Shown here piece after piece: positions 1-8,901 of a stretch of DNA of 64,000 nt. Each line of letters opens with the position of its first letter. Position 1 is the first letter of the stretch. The notes beneath the pieces are model-generated. The model did not search any database and had not been told where the DNA came from. It saw only the letters and a list, made by a program, of their open reading frames with translations. Source of the DNA: Treponema sp. (GTDB lineage: Bacteria; Spirochaetota; Spirochaetia; Treponematales; Treponemataceae); contig JAEEVR010000003.1 in NCBI GenBank assembly GCA_016290995.1, positions 1 through 64,000 on the forward strand, read 5' to 3'. A program made the translations under genes and the position numbers.

Positions 1-1
1 T

Positions 2-313
2 ATGCCGATGATTTTGGGAATCGCGGTTGACGACACGATTCACTTGACCACGCATTTAAAGTACGGCTTGGAAAAGACAGGCTCTTACAAGACCGCGATG
101 GAAGATTCCTGCCGCGAAATTGGAGCGTCGATGTTCATGACGACATTCATTCTATGCTCAATCTTCACCGTGTACATCTTCAGCCCCTTGCGCTACTTGT
201 TTGTGATCGGGCTTTTGTCCGTCATCGGATTAGCCGCCGCCTTGCTGGCCGACTACACGATAACGCCCGCGCTGCTTTACTTGGTCAAGCCTTTTGGAAA
301 AGAGAAAAAATAA
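2..313 (+). CDS. RND-type exporter (MMPL-like), C-terminal fragment
   Basis: This is the last 103 residues of a gene that begins before the window, so the ATG at base 2 is probably internal. Visible are the GIAVDDTIH motif typical of the transmembrane core of RND/MMPL exporters, then two or three hydrophobic helices (about residues 43-60 and 65-95) and a short basic tail ending GKEKK. Exporters of this group sit in the inner membrane and drive substrate export with the proton gradient. The next two genes encode a LolA-like periplasmic protein and an outer-membrane barrel and follow closely, so the three probably form one envelope-spanning export or lipid/lipoprotein transport unit. The substrate cannot be inferred. 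Confidence 0.8.
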   Translation: MPMILGIAVDDTIHLTTHLKYGLEKTGSYKTAMEDSCREIGASMFMTTFILCSIFTVYIFSPLRYLFVIGLLSVIGLAAALLADYTITPALLYLVKPFGKEKK

Positions 314-336
314 ATCATACATATAGGAGTGTTTAT

Positions 337-1125
337 ATGAAAATTTCTAAAATCATTTTGGGAGCCTTGGCTCTTTGCATGTCGGCGGCGGCCTTTGGCC
401 AAAGCGCGGAAGAAATCGCAAAAAAGGTACATGACCTTCCCGACGGAAAGACAAACTACATGGTGGCTCGCCTTACCCTTCTTGACAAGGCCGGAAAAAG
501 CCGCGTCCGCGAAATCGCTTCCTTTAAGATGGAAGAAGGAACTACAAAAAAAGGCGTGACCGTCTTCAGGACTCCAAAGGACGTGGCGGGCGTAAGCTAC
601 CTTTCGTTCGACTACCCCGACAATCCCGACGGAAGCGCCAAGGACAGCGACAGCTGGCTTTACCTCCCGGCGATGAAAAAGGCGCGCCGCGTCTCTGGTT
701 CAAGCAAGGACGACGACTTCCAGGGAACGGATTTCACTTACGACGACATCGGCGAGCGAAGCCTTGGAAAGGACACCTTTAAAATTTTGGGCTCGGAGAA
801 CGTCGGCGGAAAAGATTGCTGGATGTTGGAATACACGGCAAAGAACGCAAACTCAAAAATCACCCGCCGCGTGATGTGGATCGACAAGAGCAACTACACG
901 ACTCTTAAAGGCGAATACTATGACCGCCAGGGCAAAAAGTTCAAGGAGCTTCTTTGCGAAAGCATTGAGCAAGTCGACGGCTTTTGGACAGTAAAGAAAA
1001 TGACGATGTCAAACATTGTGACTTCTCACAAAACCGTTTACGAACTTTTGGAAGTTAAATACAACCTTAAGGTTGACGCAAACCTCTTTACAGTCAGCGC
1101 TCTTGAAAGGGAAATGGTAAAGTGA
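337..1125 (+). CDS. LolA-like outer membrane lipoprotein-sorting protein
   Basis: A 262-aa secreted protein. The start chosen is the ATG at 337, preceded by ATAGGAGTG; an upstream in-frame extension has no ribosome site and overlaps the previous gene. Residues 1-23 are a signal peptide (basic start, hydrophobic run, AAAFGQ). The mature part contains WLYLPAMKKARRV followed by DDFQGTDFTYDD, characteristic of the LolA-like family annotated as outer membrane lipoprotein-sorting protein, whose members have an unclosed-barrel lipid-binding fold. Such genes habitually lie next to RND exporters and outer-membrane proteins, as here. Its stop overlaps the GTG start of the next gene (GTGA), indicating translational coupling. 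A role as periplasmic lipid or lipoprotein carrier for the flanking exporter is inference. Confidence 0.85.
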   Translation: MKISKIILGALALCMSAAAFGQSAEEIAKKVHDLPDGKTNYMVARLTLLDKAGKSRVREIASFKMEEGTTKKGVTVFRTPKDVAGVSYLSFDYPDNPDGSAKDSDSWLYLPAMKKARRVSGSSKDDDFQGTDFTYDDIGERSLGKDTFKILGSENVGGKDCWMLEYTAKNANSKITRRVMWIDKSNYTTLKGEYYDRQGKKFKELLCESIEQVDGFWTVKKMTMSNIVTSHKTVYELLEVKYNLKVDANLFTVSALEREMVK

Positions 1126-2447
1126 CAAAAAAATTATTATTTGCCGCCCTTCTCTTTTTGGGAACGGCATTCGCCCAAGAGATTGACTACAGCGGAAAGC
1201 TTACGGCCCTTGTAGGCCCAGGCCTTGCCGAAAGCAACGCCGGAAGATTTTTGTCCGGACACTTGGCTTTTGACAACACGCTAAAGGCCTACGCCGGCGA
1301 AAGCATGTTTTATTTTAACGCGATTTTAATCGCTGACGGAACGCAAAGCCAGTCCACAAACGGAATCTCAAACTTCGCAAGCGACGACGGAATATTTTCC
1401 TTAAAGCTTAAGGAAGCCTACCTTGACTACAACGGAGGCTTTTGGAGCGTCCGGGCGGGACGCCAAATCGCTGCTTGGGGAAAGGCAGACGGAATACAAA
1501 TCGCCGACATTCTTTGTCCGCAAGACGAATCCAACCTAATCGCCTCGACCTACAAGGAAAGCCGCTTGGGCGTCGACGCCTTGCGTCTTTCGTTTATGGG
1601 AGACATTTTCCAAAGCGACTTGTATTGGATTCCGATTTTTACGCCAAGCGCATTGCCTTTGGCGCAAAAGAGCGCCTTGCGCGAAATCGTTTTTCCAAAA
1701 CGCTACGGCTCCTTCGACTTGACCACGCCGCAAAAGTGGAGCGACTTTGACCTTCCGGAGCGCAAGATTCAAAACGGAGAATACGCCGCGCGCCTTAGCC
1801 TTTATTTTTCAAAGTTTGACTTGTCATTCTACGGCTTTTACGGCTGGGACGACATTCCCCTCATGACATACACCGCCACATCCGCCACAAGCGCGGTCGT
1901 TTCCGGAACCTACAAACGAATGGGAATGATTGGAGCGGACGCCGCGATTCCCGCGGGCGACTTTGTCTTTAGGCTGGAGGCGGCCTTCTTTCCGCAAAGA
2001 AGCGTTCAAACTTCGGCTGAATGGCAGGCAAAAAGGCAAATGGCCGGACTTGACTTTGAAGGCTCAAAAAAATGCAACCAGCTTTCGGCGCTCGCAGGCT
2101 TTGACTGGACTCCAAGCGGAGGCTGGACAATCACCGCGCAGTACATAGCCGACGCGGTCTTTGAATCAGCCGAAACGCTTGACAGAAAGGCCTACATCCA
2201 CCGCGCCTCGCTGACTGTCGAAAAGTCCTTCTTCAACGAAAGCCTTTCGCTTTCGGCCCTGGCCTTTTTGGACTTAAACGACCTTTCTTCCGCCACAGAA
2301 ATCTCGGCCGAATACTCCTTGTCCGACGCAATCAAGCTGGGCCTTGTGGCAAACCTCTTCTTTAAGGGAATTGACAATAAGGACGGACTTTACGGCGCCT
2401 ACAGCAGCTTAAGCTGCCTGACCTTAAAAAGTTCCTTTACATTCTAA
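1122..2447 (+). CDS. Outer membrane beta-barrel protein (DUF1302-like)
   Basis: A 441-aa protein starting at GTG 1122, inside the stop of the preceding gene. Residues 1-18 are a signal peptide ending AFA. The mature protein is rich in alternating polar and aromatic stretches, contains FWSVRAGRQIAAWGKADG near residue 110 (a sequence style seen in DUF1302-type barrels that accompany RND/LolA-like pairs) and ends in Phe (SSFTF), as expected for a BAM-inserted barrel. It is the last gene of the exporter unit and is followed by a strong terminator. It probably forms the outer-membrane end of the export route, but no substrate or channel function can be read from the sequence. Confidence 0.7.
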   Translation: MTKKLLFAALLFLGTAFAQEIDYSGKLTALVGPGLAESNAGRFLSGHLAFDNTLKAYAGESMFYFNAILIADGTQSQSTNGISNFASDDGIFSLKLKEAYLDYNGGFWSVRAGRQIAAWGKADGIQIADILCPQDESNLIASTYKESRLGVDALRLSFMGDIFQSDLYWIPIFTPSALPLAQKSALREIVFPKRYGSFDLTTPQKWSDFDLPERKIQNGEYAARLSLYFSKFDLSFYGFYGWDDIPLMTYTATSATSAVVSGTYKRMGMIGADAAIPAGDFVFRLEAAFFPQRSVQTSAEWQAKRQMAGLDFEGSKKCNQLSALAGFDWTPSGGWTITAQYIADAVFESAETLDRKAYIHRASLTVEKSFFNESLSLSALAFLDLNDLSSATEISAEYSLSDAIKLGLVANLFFKGIDNKDGLYGAYSSLSCLTLKSSFTF

Positions 2448-2479
2448 AAAAAAAACGGGGCCTTTCGGCCCCTTTTTTT
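2446..2479. terminator. Bidirectional rho-independent terminator
   Basis: Perfect 6-bp stem GGGGCC/GGCCCC (2457-2462 and 2467-2472) with loop TTTC, preceded by a run of A and followed by seven T, so it can end both the plus-strand exporter unit and the minus-strand thrA-ilvN unit. Confidence 0.9.
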
Positions 2480-2483
2480 ATCC

Positions 2484-2533
2484 CGCTCAAAGCGGCGCGG
2501 ACGCTACTTTAGCACGGCCCCGCCTCTGGCCAT
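2484..2533 (-). pseudogene. Remnant copy of the 3' end of ilvN
   Basis: Read on the minus strand, this stretch encodes ARGGAVLK and a TAG stop, closely matching the true ilvN tail SRGGQVLK plus TAG at 2593-2622. Similarity continues past the stop (AAAGCGG and neighbouring bases). A 7-bp inverted repeat (2540-2546/2551-2557) lies between the copies. It is best explained as a duplicated or displaced remnant of the ilvN end. Confidence 0.55.
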
Positions 2534-2592
2534 TGTTCCCCGCTCCGACTGGAGCGGCGTATGATAATTTCCTCTACAAAGCGGAGCGTAAG

Positions 2593-3081
2593 CTACTTTA
2601 GCACTTGCCCGCCGCGACTCATGGCAATGAGGCCGGTCTTGGCGTATTCCAAAATGCCAAAGGGCTCAAGCAAGCGGATAAGGCTGTCGATTTTTGTCTC
2701 GCTTCCGGACGCCTCGACGATGACGCTTTCGGCGCCGACGTCAACGATGTGGGCGCGGAAGATTTCGCAAGTGCTTACGATTGTCTCGCGCTTGCTTCCG
2801 TCGGCCTTTACTTTAATCAAGGCAGTTTCGCGCTGGCAAGTGTCGGCGTCGCAGCGCTCGATCGAAATGACTTCAACCAGCTTTGAAAGCTGCTTTTCGA
2901 TTTGGTCAAGGATGCGCTCGTCGCCCATAACTACAATCGTCATGCGCGAAATCGCCTTGTCGCTTGTTTCGCAAACGGTAAGGCTGTCAATGTTGTAGCC
3001 TCGGCGGCTGAACAAGCCAGAAACGCGGCTAAGAACGCCCGCGTGGTTTTCTACCAAAACAGAAAGAACGAATTTTTGCAT
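2593..3081 (-). CDS. ilvN: Acetolactate synthase small (regulatory) subunit
   Basis: A 162-aa protein. The ATG at 3081 is chosen because GGAGGTGAAAAT lies directly before it; a longer frame would overlap the upstream gene without a ribosome site. The N-terminus MQKFVLSVLVENHAGVLSRV is the ACT domain of IlvN/IlvH, the valine-sensing regulatory subunit of acetohydroxyacid synthase, and the length is normal for the family. The C-terminal domain contains DLIRLLEPFG-type sequence (here DSLIRLLEPFG) before the tail. The catalytic subunit gene ilvB is not in the window, so the two subunits are unlinked here unless ilvB lies elsewhere. It is the last gene of the thrA - aroF/pheA - ilvN operon, 16 nt after the fusion gene. 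Confidence 0.93.
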   Translation of the reverse strand: MQKFVLSVLVENHAGVLSRVSGLFSRRGYNIDSLTVCETSDKAISRMTIVVMGDERILDQIEKQLSKLVEVISIERCDADTCQRETALIKVKADGSKRETIVSTCEIFRAHIVDVGAESVIVEASGSETKIDSLIRLLEPFGILEYAKTGLIAMSRGGQVLK

Positions 3082-3097
3082 ATTTTCACCTCCAAAA

Positions 3098-5095
3098 TTA
3101 TCTTGTCTCCGCGTTGTACACGCCAAGCAAGCGGACGTCCTGCGCTTCCTTCGCTAGGGCGGCCAAAACGTCGCTCACGTAGTCAACGTTGCGCTCTTCG
3201 GGGCTAAGCTCCGCGTCCGCGTAAAAGTTGTACTTCCAAGTCTCTCCGTGAACCGGGCGCGACTCCAAGCGCGTAAGGTTCAACTTGTTCTTGTCAAAGA
3301 CGCCCAAGCAATTGTAAAGGCTTCCAGGCTCGTTCTTTACGCTGAACATGAACGAAACCGCGTTGGGCTTTACGCCGGCCGACTTTTGCGCCCTAAAGGC
3401 AAGCGAGGCCGCCTTGTCGCCCTTTTTCTTTGCGACAAAATGGTTGGCCGCGATTACAAAAAAGCGCGTGTAGTTTTTTGGGTCGTCTTCTATCGATTCT
3501 TCGATTACAGAAAGCTTGTAGTACTTTGCGTTGACCGCGCTTGCGATCGCGGCGTTGGCCTTTGAGTTTTTTTCGGAAACTGTTTTTGCAGCCGTGGCGG
3601 TGGAAACTGAATCGATTTTGTTCCAGTCCGTGTGGGCTGCCAAAAATTTTGAGCACTGCGCAAGACCTTGCGGATGCGAGTAAACGGATTTTATGTCCGC
3701 GAGAGTCGCGCCCTTCACGCCCAAAAGCGCGTGCTGGATTCGCAAGGTTACGCTTGAGACGATGCTTATGTCCTCAAAGCCGGCCAAGTTGTCGTAGTTT
3801 TCGTATACGCTTCCGGCCAAAGAATTCTCGATCGGAACCATGCCGTAGTCGGCGCGGCCGTCCAAAACGCTTTGGAAAATTTCGCGGAATGAATCGACGG
3901 GAAGCGCTTCGGCCTCGTCGTCAAAGTGGCGGGTGATCGCCTGCTCGGCGTAGGCGCCCCGCTTTCCGCAAAAGGCGACGGCCAATTTTTGCCGCGCCGC
4001 TTTTTTGCTTGCGGCGGATTTTTTGCCGCTCGAAATTTTTATCGGAGCCTCGTCGCGGCGCAAGTGGGCCACTTCCCTTCCGACAATCGGAGCCAAGGCG
4101 TCGATGTCGCGCATAAGCTTGTCGAACTGTTCAGGGTAAAGGGACTGCGGGCCGTCGCTTAGGGCCTTGTCAGGATTGCAATGAACTTCCACGATAATGC
4201 CGTCAGCGCCAGCCGCGATTGAGGCAAAGGCCATCGGGCTTACCTTGTCGCGGATTCCAAGCGCGTGGCTGGGGTCCACGATTATCGGAAGGTGGGTCAA
4301 GCTTCTTAAAATCGGAACGGCGCTAAGGTCCAAAGTGTTGCGGGTGGCGCGTTCGTAGGTTCGGATTCCGCGCTCGCAAAGGATTACGTTCTCGCAGCCG
4401 CTTGACAAAAGGTATTCGGCGCTCATAAGCCATTCTTCTATCGTGGCGCTAAGGCCGCGCTTTAAGATTACAGGCTTGTTTATTTTTCCAAGGCGCTTTA
4501 GCATCTCAAAGTTTTGCATGTTGCGGGCGCCGACTTGGTAGCAGTCGATTCCTGCCTTTTGCATTGCGGGAATGTATTCGGCGGCCACGCATTCAGTCAC
4601 TACAGGCAAGCCGTACTTGTCGCCGGCCTCCTTTAATATTTTGCAGCCCTCCTCTCCCAAGCCTTGGAATGAATAAGGGCTAGTGCGCGGCTTGTAGGCT
4701 CCGCCGCGGAGAATCGTCGCTCCGCTTTCGGCGACGCGCTTGGCCACAGCCATCATTTGCTCGCGGCTTTCAACCGCGCAGGGGCCGGCCATAGCGACAA
4801 TCCGTTGGCCGCCGACGCGGATCAACTGGCCGCTGGGCGAAGGAATTTCAACGACAGAATTCTGGGGCTTGAATTCGCGGCTTGCCATTTTGTATGGCTT
4901 TGAAATCGGAATGACGCGCTCAACGCCGGGCAACACCTCGACTTCGCGCGGATCCATTTTAAGGCGTCCGACGGCGGCGATGATCGTTTTTTCTTCGCCG
5001 GCGATTTCGTTTGTCTTAAAATTTTGGCTTCCCAAAAATTTGGCAAGCGCTTTTTTTTCTTCCGCGGAAATCCCGCTCTTTAATACAATTACCAT
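3098..5095 (-). CDS. DAHP synthase / prephenate dehydratase fusion
   Basis: A 665-aa two-enzyme polypeptide. Residues 1-70 form the small ferredoxin-like regulatory domain of Thermotoga-type DAHP synthases; residues 85-345 are the class I DAHP synthase barrel, with MAGPCAVES at 102-110, [11 protein letters not shown] and DPSHALG. A Lys/Ala/Ser linker (about 353-369) leads to a prephenate dehydratase domain (371-555: [29 protein letters not shown]) and an ACT domain (578-655) with ESRP at 611-614, the phenylalanine-binding motif of PheA. One chain thus carries the first step of the shikimate pathway and the committed step to phenylalanine. No chorismate mutase domain is visible. It lies 15 nt downstream of thrA and upstream of ilvN. 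Feedback by phenylalanine is likely from the ACT domain. Confidence 0.93.
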   Translation of the reverse strand: MVIVLKSGISAEEKKALAKFLGSQNFKTNEIAGEEKTIIAAVGRLKMDPREVEVLPGVERVIPISKPYKMASREFKPQNSVVEIPSPSGQLIRVGGQRIVAMAGPCAVESREQMMAVAKRVAESGATILRGGAYKPRTSPYSFQGLGEEGCKILKEAGDKYGLPVVTECVAAEYIPAMQKAGIDCYQVGARNMQNFEMLKRLGKINKPVILKRGLSATIEEWLMSAEYLLSSGCENVILCERGIRTYERATRNTLDLSAVPILRSLTHLPIIVDPSHALGIRDKVSPMAFASIAAGADGIIVEVHCNPDKALSDGPQSLYPEQFDKLMRDIDALAPIVGREVAHLRRDEAPIKISSGKKSAASKKAARQKLAVAFCGKRGAYAEQAITRHFDDEAEALPVDSFREIFQSVLDGRADYGMVPIENSLAGSVYENYDNLAGFEDISIVSSVTLRIQHALLGVKGATLADIKSVYSHPQGLAQCSKFLAAHTDWNKIDSVSTATAAKTVSEKNSKANAAIASAVNAKYYKLSVIEESIEDDPKNYTRFFVIAANHFVAKKKGDKAASLAFRAQKSAGVKPNAVSFMFSVKNEPGSLYNCLGVFDKNKLNLTRLESRPVHGETWKYNFYADAELSPEERNVDYVSDVLAALAKEAQDVRLLGVYNAETR

Positions 5096-5110
5096 TTTTT
5101 ATCCTTGCCG

Positions 5111-7609
5111 CTAGCGTTCAGTGTTGAAGCTTACAGTGCGCAAAATGTCGCCAAAGACGCCGGCGGCCGTTACGCCCGCTCCCGCTCCGTAACCGCGGAC
5201 AGTAAGAGGGATAGGCTGGTAGCGCGCGGTGTGGAATACAAAGGCGTTCTCTCCGCCCTTGACGGCGTACAAGGGATCTTCGGGGCCGACTTCGAACATT
5301 CCGACGGTGCACTTTCCGTCCTGAACGGTAGCGCCCATTCTAAGAACCTTGTTTTGCTTTTTGAGGCCTTCGATCTTTTTCTTAAAGTAGTCGTCAACTT
5401 GCGGAAGGCGCTTCAAGAATTCCTCTGTTGAGCCGGAAGTGTCAAAGTCATCGGGGAAGACCTTGAGAACCTCAACGTCCGTCAACTCGATGTCGTAGCC
5501 AGCTTCGCGCGCGATGATGAGGCCCTTGCGCGCGACGTCCATTCCGTTAAGGTCGTCGCGGGGATCGGGCTCGGTGTAGCGCTTTTCCTTTGCTTCGATT
5601 ACGGCTTGGCTAAAGGGAACGCCTTCGTCCAAGCGGCCAAAGATGTATGAAAGCGAGCCGGACATGATTCCAGTAAAGCGGGTAAGCTTGTCGCCGGAGC
5701 GGAACAAGTTTTGCAATGTGTCGATGATCGGAAGTCCCGCGCCTACGTTGGTTTCGTACAAGAAGCGGCGGCGCTTTTTGTTGGCCACTGTTCTAAGCTT
5801 TTTGTAAAAGTCCATCGTCATTGAGTTGGCGCGCTTGTTGGGAGTGGCGATCGACATTCCCGCTTCCAAAATGTCAAGGTAGCGCTCGGGCAAGTCGTAG
5901 CTTGCGGTGCAGTCTACAAAGACAGGGTTGAGCGGCTTTTTTTCGCGCACGAACTTTAGGATTTCGTCAACGCTTGTCTTGAGCGGCATTTTCTTTGTCG
6001 TCTCGCGCCAAGTCTTAAGGTCGATTCCGTTTTCGTCAATCATAAGGCCGTCAACAGTAGAGATCGCCATAACCTTGATGTCGATGCCTTGCGAAAGAAG
6101 GCTTTCCTGCTGCTCGCCGATTTGGTCAAGCAAAGTGCCGCCGATGTTTCCCGCTCCAAAAGCGAAAACTTGGATTGACTGCGCTGTGTGGAAGAAAAAG
6201 TTGTGGGCCATGCGGACCGCGATGTCGCCCATCTCTCCGTCGATTACGGCGCTGATGGAACGTTCGCTTGAGCCTTGCGCGATGGCAAGAATGCTTACGC
6301 CGGCGTTGGCAAGAGAGTCAAAGAAGCGGCTGGCAACTCCAAGCTGCTTTTTCATTCCGTCGCCGACGATAGAAACAATCGCGCAGTTGGAATAAATTTC
6401 GACGGGGTTGATCACACCGTCTTGGATTTCCAAATCAAACTCGTTGGCGATCGCCTCTTTTGCGCGGCCGGCTGATTCGTCGCGGACGCAAAAGCTGATC
6501 GTGTATTCAGAAGAAGACTGGGTGATGAGCAAAACGGAAATGCCAGCGCGAGAGACCGCGTCAAAGATGCGGCCGGCGATTCCGGTTCGGTCGCGCATGC
6601 CGCTTCCGCTAACAGAAATAATAGAAGTCTTTTTAAGGCAAGAAATGCCGCGGACAAAGTTTACGCCTTCCTTTGAGCTTTCAAAGGGGCCCTTTCCGAT
6701 GCGGGTTCCGCGAGCGCTTTTGTTGAGCGAGTTGAGGCTCCAAGCTTCGATTCCCTTGGCGGCAAGAGGCGCCAAAGTTTTTGGGTGGAGGACTTTAGAG
6801 CCAAAGAAGGCAAGCTCCATCGCCTCTTCGTATGTCATGTCGTCGACCAAAATCGCGTCCTTTACGATGCGGGGGTCGGCGGTGTAAATGCCGTCAACGT
6901 CTGTCCAGAACTGGACTTTCTTTGCCCCCATGCAGGCGCCGACAATCGCCGCGCTAAAGTCCGAGCCGTTCCTTCCCAAGAGGCCTGGGATCGGCTCCGC
7001 TCCCTCGCCGGGAATCCAAGAGCAGACAAAGCCGGGCATCAAAAGAATTCTTGTCTGCGACTTGTATTCGCCGTCGCAGTAGGGGCGCAAAAGCTCCGCC
7101 GTCTTTGCGTAGTCGGCGCTGGCCTCTTTTTGGTTGCCGGTGGCCATGATGAATTTGCGGGAGTTGAGAACGATCACGCTTTGCTTTTTTGCAAGGAGAA
7201 CCGCTTCGACAATCGGAACGCAAAGCAATTCGCCCATGCCCATAATGCGGCAGTGGGCGGTGTCCGTGCATTCGCCAAAAGCGACGACGGCGGTCAAAAG
7301 GTTTTGCAATTCGACAAACTTGTCCTCAAGGCTTTTCATCACCGCGTCGGAATCAAAGCCGGGCAATTTGGACTGAAGCTCGCGGCAAATTTCCAAATGA
7401 ACGGAGCGAAGGTCCTTTACAAAGCGTTCGGGATTTTCGCCGCGGATTGAGCCGTCGATGCTCTCCTGCAATTTATTTGAAACTCCGGCGACCGCCGAAA
7501 CGATTACGCTAACGCGCTCTTTTTGCTGCTGTTCGATTACGATGTCCGTTGAATCAAGAATGCGTCGGGCGTTGCCCATTGACGTTCCGCCGAATTTAAG
7601 TGTAAGCAT
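5111..7609 (-). CDS. thrA: Bifunctional aspartate kinase / homoserine dehydrogenase
   Basis: An 832-aa protein with the usual length and order of ThrA. Residues 1-300 are aspartate kinase (KFGGTS at 5-10, GRNGSDFSAA near 212-221, WTDVDGIYTADPR). Two ACT domains follow (about 325-395 and 408-470). Residues 480-832 are homoserine dehydrogenase, beginning VFAFGAGNIGGT (NAD(P)-binding) and carrying the GIMSGSLSYIF signature region. It catalyses phosphorylation of aspartate and reduction of aspartate semialdehyde to homoserine; the intervening Asd gene is not here. The ATG at 7609 is preceded by GAGGAAC. It is the first gene of the operon with the aromatic fusion gene and ilvN, and has its own sigma-70 type promoter overlapping the panD stop. 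Confidence 0.96.
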   Translation of the reverse strand: MLTLKFGGTSMGNARRILDSTDIVIEQQQKERVSVIVSAVAGVSNKLQESIDGSIRGENPERFVKDLRSVHLEICRELQSKLPGFDSDAVMKSLEDKFVELQNLLTAVVAFGECTDTAHCRIMGMGELLCVPIVEAVLLAKKQSVIVLNSRKFIMATGNQKEASADYAKTAELLRPYCDGEYKSQTRILLMPGFVCSWIPGEGAEPIPGLLGRNGSDFSAAIVGACMGAKKVQFWTDVDGIYTADPRIVKDAILVDDMTYEEAMELAFFGSKVLHPKTLAPLAAKGIEAWSLNSLNKSARGTRIGKGPFESSKEGVNFVRGISCLKKTSIISVSGSGMRDRTGIAGRIFDAVSRAGISVLLITQSSSEYTISFCVRDESAGRAKEAIANEFDLEIQDGVINPVEIYSNCAIVSIVGDGMKKQLGVASRFFDSLANAGVSILAIAQGSSERSISAVIDGEMGDIAVRMAHNFFFHTAQSIQVFAFGAGNIGGTLLDQIGEQQESLLSQGIDIKVMAISTVDGLMIDENGIDLKTWRETTKKMPLKTSVDEILKFVREKKPLNPVFVDCTASYDLPERYLDILEAGMSIATPNKRANSMTMDFYKKLRTVANKKRRRFLYETNVGAGLPIIDTLQNLFRSGDKLTRFTGIMSGSLSYIFGRLDEGVPFSQAVIEAKEKRYTEPDPRDDLNGMDVARKGLIIAREAGYDIELTDVEVLKVFPDDFDTSGSTEEFLKRLPQVDDYFKKKIEGLKKQNKVLRMGATVQDGKCTVGMFEVGPEDPLYAVKGGENAFVFHTARYQPIPLTVRGYGAGAGVTAAGVFGDILRTVSFNTER

Positions 7610-7659
7610 GAAAGTTCCTCACAAAAATAACGTTTTTAGAATAACGGTCTAGCGGTAAA

Positions 7660-7688
7660 ATTATAGCGGAAATAGAAAAGAAAATCAA
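7660..7688 (-). promoter_or_regulatory. Sigma-70 promoter for thrA operon
   Basis: On the minus strand: TTGATT (7683-7688), 17-bp spacer, TATAAT (7660-7665). The -35 box overlaps the panD stop codon. The leader is about 45 nt and shows no T-box or attenuator-like peptide. Confidence 0.75.
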
Positions 7689-8026
7689 TTAGCCCTATTT
7701 TTCTCGTCAACCTGCACAATGTTGGGCTGCCAGCGGTCGGCGTCGTCCTCCTCGATTTGAGTGTAGGTCACGATGATCACCTTGTCGCCGATGGCGGCCT
7801 TGCGGGCGGCCGCTCCGTTGAGGCAAATTTCGCCCTTTTTTCCGGGCATGATGTAGGTGGTAAGGCGCTCGCCGTTATTGACGTTGAGGACGTCCACCCT
7901 TTCCCATGGGTGCATTCCGGCTTTTTTGAGAAGGGCCTTGTCGATCGTGATTGAGCCCACATATTCCAAGTTGGCGTCCGTAACCGTGGCGCGGTGAATC
8001 TTTGACTTTAAAACTGTGATTTGCAT
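7685..8026 (-). CDS. panD: Aspartate 1-decarboxylase
   Basis: A 113-aa protein, slightly short of the usual 120-130 aa but complete. It makes beta-alanine for pantothenate. The self-processing site is intact: YVGS at residues 22-25, where cleavage between Gly24 and Ser25 produces the pyruvoyl cofactor. The neighbouring [14 protein letters not shown] and the [12 protein letters not shown] segment are family hallmarks. The start is fixed by TTAGGAGCTGCATC before ATG. It is the last gene of the pan/coa cluster, separated from coaX by 92 nt that hold several stem-loops, so its expression may be tuned separately. Confidence 0.95.
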   Translation of the reverse strand: MQITVLKSKIHRATVTDANLEYVGSITIDKALLKKAGMHPWERVDVLNVNNGERLTTYIMPGKKGEICLNGAAARKAAIGDKVIIVTYTQIEEDDADRWQPNIVQVDEKNRAN

Positions 8027-8050
8027 GATGCAGCTCCTAAATTATTGCAG

Positions 8051-8117
8051 CGTCCAAAGGACGCGGTTAAACCGCTCGAACTTACCATTTTTGTTTTGCC
8101 AACAAAAACACGAGCGG
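8051..8117. promoter_or_regulatory. Cluster of stem-loops between coaX and panD
   Basis: Three hairpins are seen: CGTCC-AAA-GGACG (8051-8063); GCGGT-TAA-ACCGC (8063-8075); and a nested one with outer arms CCGCTCG/CGAGCGG (8072-8078/8111-8117) around TTTTTGTT-TTGCC-AACAAAAA (8088-8108). The second and third compete for the same bases. No long T tract follows on the minus strand, so a processing site or attenuating structure is as likely as a terminator. Confidence 0.5.
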
Positions 8118-8118
8118 C

Positions 8119-8901
8119 CTAATTGTTCATGTCCAGCGCGACCTTGAGGCCCTGCAAAACCAAGTCCGGCAAGACCAAGTCAAAAAGGCCCGCGCTTTCA
8201 AAGGAACGGCTAAAGCCGCCCGTTCCGATTACAAAGGCCCTCTCGCCTCCAAAAACTTTTTCTTCCATTTTGGAAACAAGCTCGCGGATGGCGCCGGCCT
8301 GGCCGTAAAAGACGCCGGACTGGATCGCCTCTATCGTCGAAGAGCCGCAAACGTTTTTGGGCTGAACGACTTCTACGCTGGGAAGCTGCGCAGTTCCTTC
8401 GCTAAGCGCGTGAACGCTCATGCTGGCGCCGGGCAAGATCGCGCCCCCCAAGTACTCGTTGTTTTTTGTGATGACGTCAACCGTCGTGGCGGTTCCCATG
8501 TCAACGACGATCAAGTTTTTGGCTCCGCCGGAACTTGCCGCCGCGTGAACGGCGCCGATGGCGCCAGCGATTCTGTCCGCTCCGATTTCGCGCGGGTTGG
8601 CGTACTTGATTTTTAGACCGGTCTTGATTCCCGCCTGGATGAAAAGCGCTTCCTTAAAAAAATATTTTCTAAAGCAGTTTGAAAGCGAGTGGTTTATCGC
8701 GGGAACGACAGAGCAGCAGGCGATCCGCTCCACCGCCTTGTAGTCAAAATTGTTCAGCGCCAAAACGTCGCGGAAGAACAAGCCCAATTCGTCCGAACTC
8801 AGTTTTGAGTTTGTGGAGCGGCGGAATTGAAGCGCCAATTTTTCGCCCTCAAAAAGGCCGCACTGAATCGTAGTGTTTCCGACATCAACTGTTAAAAGCA
8901 T
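8119..8901 (-). CDS. coaX: Type III pantothenate kinase
   Basis: A 260-aa protein of the normal CoaX length. It phosphorylates pantothenate, the first step from vitamin to CoA. Visible motifs are DVGNTTIQCGLF at the N-terminus (phosphate-binding loop of the ASKHA fold), GADRIAGAIGAVHA, VVDMGTATTVDV and GGAILPGASMS. The start follows GTGAGGAAAATCT. It overlaps the end of coaB by 17 bp, which supports co-translation in the pan/coa unit. Confidence 0.95.
   Translation of the reverse strand: MLLTVDVGNTTIQCGLFEGEKLALQFRRSTNSKLSSDELGLFFRDVLALNNFDYKAVERIACCSVVPAINHSLSNCFRKYFFKEALFIQAGIKTGLKIKYANPREIGADRIAGAIGAVHAAASSGGAKNLIVVDMGTATTVDVITKNNEYLGGAILPGASMSVHALSEGTAQLPSVEVVQPKNVCGSSTIEAIQSGVFYGQAGAIRELVSKMEEKVFGGERAFVIGTGGFSRSFESAGLFDLVLPDLVLQGLKVALDMNN

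Noticed and set aside
154-336. Upstream extension of the LolA-like protein
   Set aside because: It overlaps the exporter in another frame and lacks a ribosome site; ATG 337 has both a ribosome site and a signal peptide.
4822-5046. Reading frames on the opposite or shifted frames of large genes (for example inside the fusion gene, mutS, tamB, argG)
   Set aside because: They lack ribosome sites, show no recognisable domains and lie wholly within well-supported genes.
7610-7690. T-box or leader-peptide attenuator before thrA
   Set aside because: The leader is about 45 nt with no T-box sequence, no Thr/Ile-rich short frame and no competing stems.
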